Shown here: in pieces, positions 1 to 7,544 of the stretch | Position numbering within the stretch: the stretch's first letter is position 1 | Layout of the letters: every line of letters begins with the position of its first letter | From: Acidimicrobiaceae bacterium | GTDB lineage: Bacteria > Actinomycetota > Acidimicrobiia > Acidimicrobiales > Ilumatobacteraceae | Assembly (NCBI GenBank): GCA_020637235.1 | Contig: JACJWG010000002.1 | Span: 62,001-126,000, forward strand | Length of the DNA: 64,000 bases | Direction of reading: 5' to 3' | Program-made: the position numbers and the translations under genes | Notes under the pieces: model-generated | The model's database searches: none | Told to the model about the DNA's origin: nothing | Seen by the model: only the letters and a program-made list of their open reading frames with translations

Positions 1-126
1 CTGTACCGCTCGAGCGGGACCGTGCAGGTGGTCGGAGCACTGATGGGCGGCGCGACCTTCAGCATGTCGGGTCGCTGCACCGACACCCTCACCTACGACA
101 CCTTGGCCGTGTTCACCTGCAGCTGA
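1..126 (+). CDS. C-terminal end of an unknown protein (cut by window edge)
   Basis: Frame 1 is open from the first base to a TGA at 124-126 and gives 41 residues ending LAVFTCS. The segment is rich in G, S and T and has two cysteines, which suits the tail of an exported or surface protein, but no family can be named. The gene converges on the protease gene 21 nt further on. Confidence 0.5.
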   Translation: MYRSSGTVQVVGALMGGATFSMSGRCTDTLTYDTLAVFTCS

Positions 127-130
127 CGCC

Positions 131-164
131 CCGGCGCGTGGGCTCGGTCAGCGCCACACGCCGG
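131..164. terminator. Hairpin between convergent genes
   Basis: CCGGCGCGTG (131-140) can pair with CACACGCCGG (155-164) with one G-T pair and a 14-nt loop. It lies at the convergent 3' ends of the first partial gene and the protease gene, overlapping the protease stop codon. No T-tract follows, so the terminator role is inferred. Confidence 0.3.
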
Positions 165-3100
165 CGAGGTCGACGACCACGTCGGTGGCGGCGGACGCGA
201 ACAGACACAGTTCGCCACTCGGGGCGAGGGCGACGGCCGCGGCGTTGGGTCGCACCATGCCCGCGGTGAAGTTGGCGCTCGAGGCGAGCGGCATCGGGCC
301 GCACGGCCAGGCGGTCACGAACCCGCCGCGCTCGGGGTGCACCACCGTGATGTTCACCGCTGCTGCGGCGGCGTCCGCCACGAACACACGGCGGGTCTCC
401 CCTGCCGCCATGCTCGCGAGGCCGGGGTCGCGTGTGTCGAGCACACGAGTCGGTTCGACCGCTTCGTAGCGGTGCGCGCCGTCGTCGCCCCACCAGCCGT
501 TCACGTCGACGACGACGTCGGTGGCGCTCGAGCTGTACACGCACAACCGGCCGTCGGCCGACAGCTTCACCGTCGCCGCGTTGGGTCGGGTGTCGCCGGT
601 GGCGGTGTTCAGGTTCGACGTGAACGGGCGGGCCTCGTCGCACGGCCACACGGTGAGGAAGCCGTTGCCGGGCGCCACGGCGGTGAGGTTGATCGTGACC
701 GCGTCGGCACCGACCGGCACCCCACCGCGACCGGCCACCTGCACCTCGATCGTCGAACGAGCCTCGAGCCGCTGGCCGGTGTCGCGAGTGTCGAGCAGAC
801 GGACCGGGGTGAGCGGGGTGAAGCTCGCCGACTCGCCGTGGAACACGCCGGTGACGTCGACCACCACGTCGACCGCCTGCGAGCTGTACACGCACAACGC
901 CCCGTCGTCGACCTCCACGAACGCCGCGTTCGCGTCCACCGAACCGGCGGTGTAGTTGACGGTGGAGACGTCCGGGCGGGTACCTCGGCACGACCATGCG
1001 GTGAGGAAACCGGCACGAGCGGCACCGACCGCGGTGAGGTTGATCACGACCGCGGTCGGATCGCCCTGATCCGACACGTCGACCCGGAGCACACCGCCGG
1101 CAGTGATGCGGGTGGAGTCGCGCGTGTCGGCGAAGCGGGTGGGCGTGATCGGCTCGAAGCGTGGCGGCTCGGGCACCGTCGTGGTTGGCGGGTCGGTCGG
1201 CGGCGGGTCGGTCGGCGGCGGTGGAGAGGTCGTGGTCGGCGGCGGGTCGGTGGTCGGGGGCACGACCACATCCAGCGGGGCGGTGATCGTGCCGCACGGG
1301 CCGTGGTCGGTGACGGCGGGGACGTCGGGGTGGAACGACAGGCCATTCGAGTAGTCGCCGATGCGCTGGCTGCCCCCGGCATCGAGGTACACGTCGGATG
1401 CGAGGCACACGCGCCTCGGTGTGGACGACGGCGCGTTCAGCGCGAGTGCGTGTCGGGCCACCAACACCGTGGCGGTGCCGTCGCCGTTGTCGGTGGCCGT
1501 CGCAGCGAACGGGAACTGGCTCGTGGAGGTGATCACGTACACATCCGGGGTGACCCCGGAGGGCGGAACGACGCGGAGCCGGAGATACGTCGAGTCCCAG
1601 TCGGCCGACAGCAGTTCGGGTGGCGGTGGCTTGTCGGGCAACGGCAGGAACGAACTGCTCGTCGCTGCCGACCAGCCACGTGAGGACGAGAAGGTGCTGA
1701 CGCTCACGCTGTACGACACACCCAGCCGCAAGGGCAGCGTGAGCGAGGTGCTCGCCGTCGTGAAGTCGTGTCGATCGAAGCCGCCGAGCGCGTAGCTCCA
1801 TCCGTTCGCGGTCACCCGGTACGTGATCGTGTCGCCACCGGAACTCGGCACCGGATCCCACGACAGGGTCGACACACCACCGCTGCTCGACGAGCGGATG
1901 CGGCCGACCGGCGGCACGAACGACGACGGGTTCGACGTGAGCGTCCGCGTGGTGGTCGGTCCCCTGCCGCCGGCGACCAGCTCGTAGGCCACCTCGAGCA
2001 CGGCGCCGTTCGGCGTCGGACGGTCGAGCGTGAACCAGGCGGTGCCGCTGTAGAGCGCCGACCGGCCGATCGGGCGGCCGTCGAGCGTGGCCGACAGCAC
2101 GACGGGTGTGGCCGGTTGGTTGGACACCGTCACCGAGGCGACACCGGTTGCCGAGGCGACCGATGCCGAGGTGATGATCGGCGCGACGGGCGTGGGGCCG
2201 GGCTCGGCGAGCACGGTGCCGACCAACAGTTCGCCGAGCGACGTGTGGGCCACCACCGCGATCGCGTAGGTCCGCCCGGGTTCGAGGCCAGTGAGGGTGT
2301 GGGTGGTGGCCGAGGTGGTGATGGGGTACGCCGGCGGAGGCATGGTGATCACCTCGTAGGTGGCGCCCGGCACCGCGTCCCACGACAGATCGAACCCGGT
2401 GGCGGTGCTCACCGCCGAGAGGGACGACCCTCCGGCGGCGTCGGCATCGGCCAGGCGGTGCGACCACTCGACCGCACCGACGGCGTCGGCCACACCCGCG
2501 CCGTAGTACCACTCGCGCGGCAGCGGCCGGATCGTCGCCGCCGTCGGCGTGCGAGCACCGAGCATGACCGCGAGTTGGCGTTGCTCGGGCAGCAGCGCCG
2601 GTTCGGCCTCCACCGTGAGCGCAACGATGCCGGCCACCACCGGTGACGAGAACGAGGTGCCCGACCCCATCGTGCCGTACAGCCCACCGGCCGAGAACCA
2701 CAGGTCGTCGCCCGGCGCAGCGACGATCGAACGCCGGCCCTTGCTCGTCCAGTACGGCGACACGTCGGACGCATCGGTGGCCGTCACGGCGATCACGTCG
2801 CGGTTGGCGGCCGGGAAGTTCACGTTGTCGAAGTCGGGGTTGCAGTTGTCGTCGTACTCGGCGCTGCACGAGCTGTTGCCGGCGGCAGCCACCACGGTGA
2901 CCCCCTGCTCGACGGCCCAGCCGATGGCGGCGTCGAGCACCGGCGAGCTGCCGCCCCCGCCGAGCGACATGTTGATCACGTCGGCCCCGTGCTCCACCGC
3001 CCACAGCACCGCCCGGGCGACGTCGGACAGGTCGCACGCCAAGGGCGAGCACACCTTCGCCGACAGCACGTGCGCGCCGGGCGCCACACCGGCGCCGCCG

Positions 3101-3627
3101 ACGCCGTCGTCGAGCGCGCTCGCCGCGGTGGAGGCGACGTTGTTGCCGTGCGACAGCAACGCATCGGTGACCCCGGTGAAGTCGATCGAGGCGTCCACCG
3201 TGACGTCGATCCCCCACACCCCCGTGTCGAGCACGGCGATCGTGACGCCGGTGCCGTCGACGCCGTCGGCCCACACGTCAGGCGCCCGCACGACGTCGAG
3301 GTGATACAGGCGATCGGCGAGCGGATCGGGCGCAGCCGGCGAACCGACCGGCGCGAACGGCACGAACGTCCGCTCGGGCTCGGAGACCACCATCGGGTCG
3401 CCGGCATCGACCGGCAGCGGACCGCCCGCTTCGGTGACGATCACCTCGGGGACCGGCCCGGACAGGTCGATCGTCACGACGTCGGGCCCTGATACCGACG
3501 GCGTCCCGGAGTCGGCCACGACGGAGTCGACGACAGGGACGCCCGGCAGGCCAGTCGCCACCAGCACGCCCACCGAGGTCACGGCGCGCCACCGCCATCC
3601 GTTCACCCCAGTGACCGTCCCGAACAC
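148..3627 (-). CDS. Secreted subtilisin-like serine protease (S8) with three C-terminal DTR modules
   Basis: This 1,159-residue protein has a hydrophobic N-terminal segment at about 14-38 that looks like a signal peptide. The S8 domain follows with all catalytic residues in order: Asp134 in VAVLDTGVWG, His160 in LSHGNNVAS, the oxyanion Asn251 in AAGNSS and Ser325 in SGTSFSSP. The usual HGTHVAG motif is changed to HGNNVAS but His is kept. Fibronectin-III-like segments occupy roughly 400-730, then a Pro/Thr-rich linker, then three modules of about 115 residues each built around R-x-x-DTRD, NLTAV and DVVVDV motifs. The same module type forms most of the small secreted protein at 15528-16196. The protein is expected outside the cell; the modules may bind the surface or a glycan (inference). 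Start: GTG at 3627, with an in-frame GTG at 3606 as alternative. Confidence 0.88.
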   Translation of the reverse strand: MFGTVTGVNGWRWRAVTSVGVLVATGLPGVPVVDSVVADSGTPSVSGPDVVTIDLSGPVPEVIVTEAGGPLPVDAGDPMVVSEPERTFVPFAPVGSPAAPDPLADRLYHLDVVRAPDVWADGVDGTGVTIAVLDTGVWGIDVTVDASIDFTGVTDALLSHGNNVASTAASALDDGVGGAGVAPGAHVLSAKVCSPLACDLSDVARAVLWAVEHGADVINMSLGGGGSSPVLDAAIGWAVEQGVTVVAAAGNSSCSAEYDDNCNPDFDNVNFPAANRDVIAVTATDASDVSPYWTSKGRRSIVAAPGDDLWFSAGGLYGTMGSGTSFSSPVVAGIVALTVEAEPALLPEQRQLAVMLGARTPTAATIRPLPREWYYGAGVADAVGAVEWSHRLADADAAGGSSLSAVSTATGFDLSWDAVPGATYEVITMPPPAYPITTSATTHTLTGLEPGRTYAIAVVAHTSLGELLVGTVLAEPGPTPVAPIITSASVASATGVASVTVSNQPATPVVLSATLDGRPIGRSALYSGTAWFTLDRPTPNGAVLEVAYELVAGGRGPTTTRTLTSNPSSFVPPVGRIRSSSSGGVSTLSWDPVPSSGGDTITYRVTANGWSYALGGFDRHDFTTASTSLTLPLRLGVSYSVSVSTFSSSRGWSAATSSSFLPLPDKPPPPELLSADWDSTYLRLRVVPPSGVTPDVYVITSTSQFPFAATATDNGDGTATVLVARHALALNAPSSTPRRVCLASDVYLDAGGSQRIGDYSNGLSFHPDVPAVTDHGPCGTITAPLDVVVPPTTDPPPTTTSPPPPTDPPPTDPPTTTVPEPPRFEPITPTRFADTRDSTRITAGGVLRVDVSDQGDPTAVVINLTAVGAARAGFLTAWSCRGTRPDVSTVNYTAGSVDANAAFVEVDDGALCVYSSQAVDVVVDVTGVFHGESASFTPLTPVRLLDTRDTGQRLEARSTIEVQVAGRGGVPVGADAVTINLTAVAPGNGFLTVWPCDEARPFTSNLNTATGDTRPNAATVKLSADGRLCVYSSSATDVVVDVNGWWGDDGAHRYEAVEPTRVLDTRDPGLASMAAGETRRVFVADAAAAAVNITVVHPERGGFVTAWPCGPMPLASSANFTAGMVRPNAAAVALAPSGELCLFASAATDVVVDLAGVWR

Positions 3628-3704
3628 GCCCCTGTGGCGCCGGGAGGTCCGAGGTCAGCACATCGGGTCGCCGACCTCGACGGTCGGCCAGAGACGGCCG
3701 ATCG

Positions 3705-3945
3705 TCAGCGCGGCGTGATCACCCGGATGCCGAGGTGCGATGCCGCATCGGCGAGCCGTTCGTCGTACGTCACGATGCCGTCGAGCTGATCACCGACGTC
3801 GAGCGCCGCAGCCAGGTGGATGGCGTCGAGCGATCGCTGCACCGAAGGATCGAGGCGCCTCGGCCAGCCAGGCTCGCAGGCTCGCAGTCTCGGTCTCGGC
3901 GACCACCAGCTTCACGAGCGCCGAGGTGTCGAGGTAGTACGCCAC
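3705..3945 (-). pseudogene. vapC: Remnant of VapC toxin (PIN domain), internally deleted and frameshifted
   Basis: The N-terminal part reads VAYYLDTSALVKLVVAETE from a GTG at 3945, a normal VapC start with the first PIN-domain Asp. About 31 residues later the homologous frame shifts by one base, and the new frame gives RLDPSVQRSLDAIHLAAAL then IVTYDERLADAA and a stop at 3705, which is the normal VapC C-terminus. Intact VapC proteins have about 125-135 residues. Here only about 31 plus 50 remain, so roughly 40-45 central residues, including the second acidic metal ligand, are gone. The ribonuclease should be inactive. A sequencing error could explain the shift but not the missing middle. Confidence 0.75.
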
Positions 3946-4189
3946 GACCGCTCGAGCCCAGTACCGCTCGCCGTCACGCGCGCCGCGCAGCGCGATCGAC
4001 CACTCCGGTCCCGGCTCGGGCGGCGGCATGTCGGCCAACGATCAACGCGGGGACCCGCGTGCGTGCGATCGGCACCAACTGCGGCACGGGCCTGCCGTGC
4101 TCGGTGATGGTCACCGACTCGCCCGCTGCCGCAGCGGCGACGACGGCTGACGCGTTCTGCCTCAGCGCCCGGATACCGACTTCGGTCAT
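3946..4189 (-). pseudogene. vapB: Remnant of VapB-type (Phd/YefM fold) antitoxin, frameshifted
   Basis: From ATG 4189 the frame gives MTEVGIRALRQNASAVV and then GRPVPQLVPI, the normal DNA-binding half of a VapB/Phd antitoxin. Near 4040 the homology moves to another frame, which reads ADMPPPEPGPEW and then RDGERYW, typical of the antitoxin tail, and continues without a stop into the vapC start. The original frame ends at 3974 with an unrelated tail. The toxin-binding part is therefore separated from the DNA-binding part. Together with the deleted vapC this is a decayed toxin-antitoxin cassette. The N-terminal half might still make a DNA-binding peptide. Confidence 0.65.
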
Positions 4190-4207
4190 GTGCCACGCGG
4201 TAGCACA

Positions 4208-4234
4208 ATGCCGACCTCCCGGCATGGGCCCATG
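4208..4234. promoter_or_regulatory. Inverted repeat and palindrome upstream of the vapB remnant and gmd
   Basis: ATGCCG (4208-4213) and CGGCAT (4220-4225) form a 6-6-6 inverted repeat, overlapped by the perfect palindrome CATGGGCCCATG (4223-4234). The site lies 19 nt upstream of the antitoxin start. VapB-type antitoxins usually repress their own promoter through such repeats, so this is a candidate relic operator. Confidence 0.35.
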
Positions 4235-4279
4235 GGCTCACCGTTCGCCGGTTGAGCCGTCGGGCGCGTGCCGCTCCCG

Positions 4280-4285
4280 TACGCT
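4280..4285 (+). promoter_or_regulatory. Possible -10 box (TACGCT) for gmd
   Basis: TACGCT fits the TANNNT pattern of this genome and would give a leader of about 40 nt before the gmd start at 4331. A TTGAGC at 4252 is 22 nt away, too far for a good -35. Confidence 0.3.
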
Positions 4286-4330
4286 CGTGGCGGTTCATCA
4301 GCTCGGGCGACGGTTCACGGAGGTTTCGGT

Positions 4331-5302
4331 ATGCCAGTGGCGCTCATCACCGGTGTCAGCGGTCAGGACGGCTCGTACCTGAGCGACCTGCTGCTCGCGA
4401 AGGGCTACGAGGTGCACGGCATCGTGCGGCGCACCAGCCTGCTCAGCCGTGCCCGGCTCGAGAACCTGCGCAGCGGCCCGGCCGGTGAGCGGCTCACCCT
4501 GCACTACGGCGACCTCGACGAACCGCTCGGCCTGGTGCGCCTGCTCGAACAGATCCAGCCGGACGAGGTGTACAACCTCGCCGCGCAGAGCCATGTGCAG
4601 ATCAGCTTCGAGCTGCCCGAGTTCACCGGCAGCGTCACCGGCCTCGGCGTCATCCGGCTGCTCGAGGCCCTTCGCCTCACCAAGCCCGATGCGAAGTTCT
4701 ACCAGGCGAGTTCGTCGGAGATGTTCGGCTCGGCCCCGCCCCCGCAACACGAGGGCACCCCGTTCCACCCACGCAGCCCGTACGGCGTGGCGAAGGTGTA
4801 CGGCTTCTGGGCGACGGTGAACTACCGCGAGGGCTACGACATGTTCACCACCAACGGCATCCTGTTCAACCACGAGAGCCCACGGCGCGCCGAGAACTTC
4901 GTCACCCGCAAGATCACCAAGGCCGTCGCCGCGATCGCGGCGGGGAAGCAGACCGAACTGCGCCTCGGCAACCTCGACGCGAAGCGCGACTGGGGTTTCG
5001 CCGGCGACTACGTCGAGCTGATGTGGAAGATGCTCCAGCACCACACCCCCGACGACTTCGTGATCGCCACCGGCGAGGCGCACACCGTGCGCGAGTTCTG
5101 CGAGATCGCGTTCGCCCACGCCGGCCTCGACTGGGAGAAGCACGTCGTGGTGGACCCCAAGTTCTTCCGGCCCGCCGAGGTGGACTACCTGCTCGGCGAC
5201 GCCAGCAAGGCCGAACGCGAGCTCGGATGGAAGCCCGCGACCACCTTCCACCAACTCGTCACGATGATGGTCGACGCCGACCGCGCCGAGATCGAGGGCT
5301 GA
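4331..5302 (+). CDS. gmd: GDP-mannose 4,6-dehydratase
   Basis: This 323-residue SDR-type enzyme converts GDP-D-mannose to GDP-4-keto-6-deoxy-D-mannose, the precursor of GDP-fucose, GDP-rhamnose and related deoxysugars. The NADP-binding motif TGVSGQDGSYL is at residues 7-17, and a SSSEMFG segment and the catalytic YGVAK (Y-x-x-x-K) follow at about 125-155. The family motif FNHESPRR is present. GGAGG at 4319-4323 stands 7 nt before the ATG at 4331, which fixes this start over an in-frame upstream start at 4268. The next gene, a glycosyltransferase 31 nt downstream, probably shares the transcript. No epimerase or reductase partner that would fix the final sugar is seen nearby. Confidence 0.93.
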   Translation: MPVALITGVSGQDGSYLSDLLLAKGYEVHGIVRRTSLLSRARLENLRSGPAGERLTLHYGDLDEPLGLVRLLEQIQPDEVYNLAAQSHVQISFELPEFTGSVTGLGVIRLLEALRLTKPDAKFYQASSSEMFGSAPPPQHEGTPFHPRSPYGVAKVYGFWATVNYREGYDMFTTNGILFNHESPRRAENFVTRKITKAVAAIAAGKQTELRLGNLDAKRDWGFAGDYVELMWKMLQHHTPDDFVIATGEAHTVREFCEIAFAHAGLDWEKHVVVDPKFFRPAEVDYLLGDASKAERELGWKPATTFHQLVTMMVDADRAEIEG

Positions 5303-5333
5303 CCCCGGCGCCCAGCCGCCCCAGCCGGCACCG

Positions 5334-7445
5334 ATGCGCGTCCTCGTCGTCCACAACCTCTACCGCTCGGCGGTGCCCTCCGGGGAGAACGACGCGGTGG
5401 TGCGCGACGTCGCCGAGCTACGCGCCAGCGGTGCCGACGTCCTGGTGTTCACCCGCGACAGCGACGAGATCGCCGGCTTCCGGCTGCCCACCACACTGGC
5501 ACTCGCCGCGCGACCGACGTGGTCGCCCACCGACACGGCGGCGTTCGCGCGGCTCGTCGACCGTTGGCAGCCCGACGTGGTGCACCTCCACAACCCGTTC
5601 CCGCTGCTGTCGCCGATGTTCGTGCGGGCCGCCCACCGCCGCGGCGTGGCCCTCGTGCAGACGTTGCACAACTACCGGCACGGGTGCATCAAGGGTTCGC
5701 ACCTGCGCGACGGGAAGCTGTGCTGGGAGTGCCCGAGCAGCGGGTTCCCCACGCCGGCCGCACGGCATCGCTGCTACCAGGGTTCGCTCGCCGGGTCACT
5801 GTCGATGGCGATCGCCCAGGCGGCCCACCGGCGCACGTGGGACCTCGTCGACCTGCACATCGGCGTCGGCCCCGGCGTGGCCGACGCCATGGTGGAACTC
5901 GGGGTGCCGGCCGAGCGGGTGATCGTGCGACCGAACACGGTCCGCGACCCGGGCGAACACGACGAGCAGGGCAGCGGGATGCTCTACGCCGGCCGCCTCA
6001 GCGAGGAGAAGGGTGTCCCGCTCCTGCTCGAGGCGTGGCGACGCACCCGGGCCCGGCACGAGCACACGCTCACCATCGCCGGCGACGGCGACGCCCACGT
6101 GCGCGAACTGGTGGAAGCGGCGAGCCGCGACGACGCGAGCGTGCGCTACCTCGGCCTGCTCGACCAGACCCAGCTCGCCGAGCAGTACCGCCGGTCGGCC
6201 CTGGGCGTGTTCCCGTCGATCTGGCCCGAGTCCGACGGACTCTCGGCCGTGGCGGCGATGTCGTACGCCCGACCCGTGGTGGCCGTGCAGGCCGGTGCCG
6301 GCGCCTGGTACGTGGACGACACCAACGGCTGGACCGCCGAGCCCGACGCCGACTCGCTCGCCGCTGCCATCGACCGCGCGTTCACGTCGCCGGACGAGAT
6401 CGCGGCGCGCGGCGCCGGCGCCCGTGCGTACTTCCTCGCGAACCGCACCACCGGCACCAGCCGCCCGCTGGTCGACATCTACGCCGAGTTGCTCGCACGA
6501 CGCCCCTCGGCGAGCGTTCGGCCGACGCCCGGCACCACCACGGCTCGTTCGTGGATCTCGCCGTACGGGAAGCCGGACGGCCTGGACGTGCGCGCGACGG
6601 AGGTGCCGGTCCCCACCGGCGCGATGGGCGTGATCGACACCGTGAGGTCCACCGCAGTGCGGCCACCGCTCGCCCGATCGGCAGGCGCCACGCTCGCGCG
6701 CATCGGCAGGGCGCGCCCGGCGTCGTCACCCGAACCCGACGTCGCCGCGATCCTTGCCGCGATCGGCGCCACACCCGACGCGGCCGTGTGCGCGGTGCGG
6801 GCCGGCGGCGACGAGTGGACCCTGTGGGTCGAGCACGTCGGGCGGGTGAGCACCCACGTCACCGCGGTTCGCGGTGACGACCGGGCGCTGCGACACGAGG
6901 TCGGCACCCTGCGCCGGCTCGCTCGTGCCGCCGGCGCCACCCGCCTCGCTCCCTCGGTGGTGTTCGCCGACACCATCGGCGGCTGGTTCGTGAGTGCGAC
7001 AACCCCGCCTCCCGGCCGGCTGCCCGGCATCGAGGATCTCGAGGCGGTGGCGGCGCTGGCACGCACGCTCACCGTCGGCGTCGACGGCCAGCCCTGGTGT
7101 CACGGCGACCTCGCGCCGTGGCACGTGCGCATCGGCAAGGACGGCCCGGCGGCGATCGCCTGGGGCCGCGCCGTCCCCGAGCGCCACCCGCTGCACGATC
7201 TCACTGCGTACCTGGTGCACCTCGGTGCGACCGGCGCGACATCAGTGGCGGAGGTGCACCGCCAGCTCACCGACGCGGACGGCCTCGGCGCGCACGAGTT
7301 GGCCGCGATCGGTGAGCCACCTGCCGCTGCGCCGGCGCTCGTGGCCCGCGCGATCGCCGAGCTGTCGGCCGACGGCCGGCTGGCCGGGGACGCAGCGACG
7401 TTCGGCCGCGAGCTGCGCTCGCGCGTCGGCACGGAACACATCTGA
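5334..7445 (+). CDS. GT4 glycosyltransferase fused to a degenerate APH/kinase-like domain
   Basis: The first 385 or so residues are a GT4 (GT-B fold) glycosyltransferase: MRVLVVHNLYRSAVPSGEN at the start, HLHNPFPL near 85, the Cys-rich stretch typical of this subfamily (HGCIKG, LCWECPSS), and YAGRLSEEKGV as the start of the nucleotide-sugar domain. After a linker, residues about 470-690 resemble an aminoglycoside-phosphotransferase fold. The APH loop appears as HGDLAPWHV at about 590, with His where the usual metal-binding Asn stands, and the second metal motif (normally D-W-E) reads AIAWGRA at about 607, losing its Asp. PLHDL follows as in real APH proteins. The second domain is therefore probably a pseudokinase or binding domain (inference). 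The donor sugar is unknown; the gmd neighbour suggests a deoxysugar. Confidence 0.82.
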   Translation: MRVLVVHNLYRSAVPSGENDAVVRDVAELRASGADVLVFTRDSDEIAGFRLPTTLALAARPTWSPTDTAAFARLVDRWQPDVVHLHNPFPLLSPMFVRAAHRRGVALVQTLHNYRHGCIKGSHLRDGKLCWECPSSGFPTPAARHRCYQGSLAGSLSMAIAQAAHRRTWDLVDLHIGVGPGVADAMVELGVPAERVIVRPNTVRDPGEHDEQGSGMLYAGRLSEEKGVPLLLEAWRRTRARHEHTLTIAGDGDAHVRELVEAASRDDASVRYLGLLDQTQLAEQYRRSALGVFPSIWPESDGLSAVAAMSYARPVVAVQAGAGAWYVDDTNGWTAEPDADSLAAAIDRAFTSPDEIAARGAGARAYFLANRTTGTSRPLVDIYAELLARRPSASVRPTPGTTTARSWISPYGKPDGLDVRATEVPVPTGAMGVIDTVRSTAVRPPLARSAGATLARIGRARPASSPEPDVAAILAAIGATPDAAVCAVRAGGDEWTLWVEHVGRVSTHVTAVRGDDRALRHEVGTLRRLARAAGATRLAPSVVFADTIGGWFVSATTPPPGRLPGIEDLEAVAALARTLTVGVDGQPWCHGDLAPWHVRIGKDGPAAIAWGRAVPERHPLHDLTAYLVHLGATGATSVAEVHRQLTDADGLGAHELAAIGEPPAAAPALVARAIAELSADGRLAGDAATFGRELRSRVGTEHI

Positions 7446-7544
7446 CTCTCGCTCTCGAAAGATTCGTCGGACGCCCCGATGCGGCGGTAGAACAGGAGCG
7501 TCGGATCCGAACGGCGTTTCGGAGATCCCGGCGTCCGGCTCACC

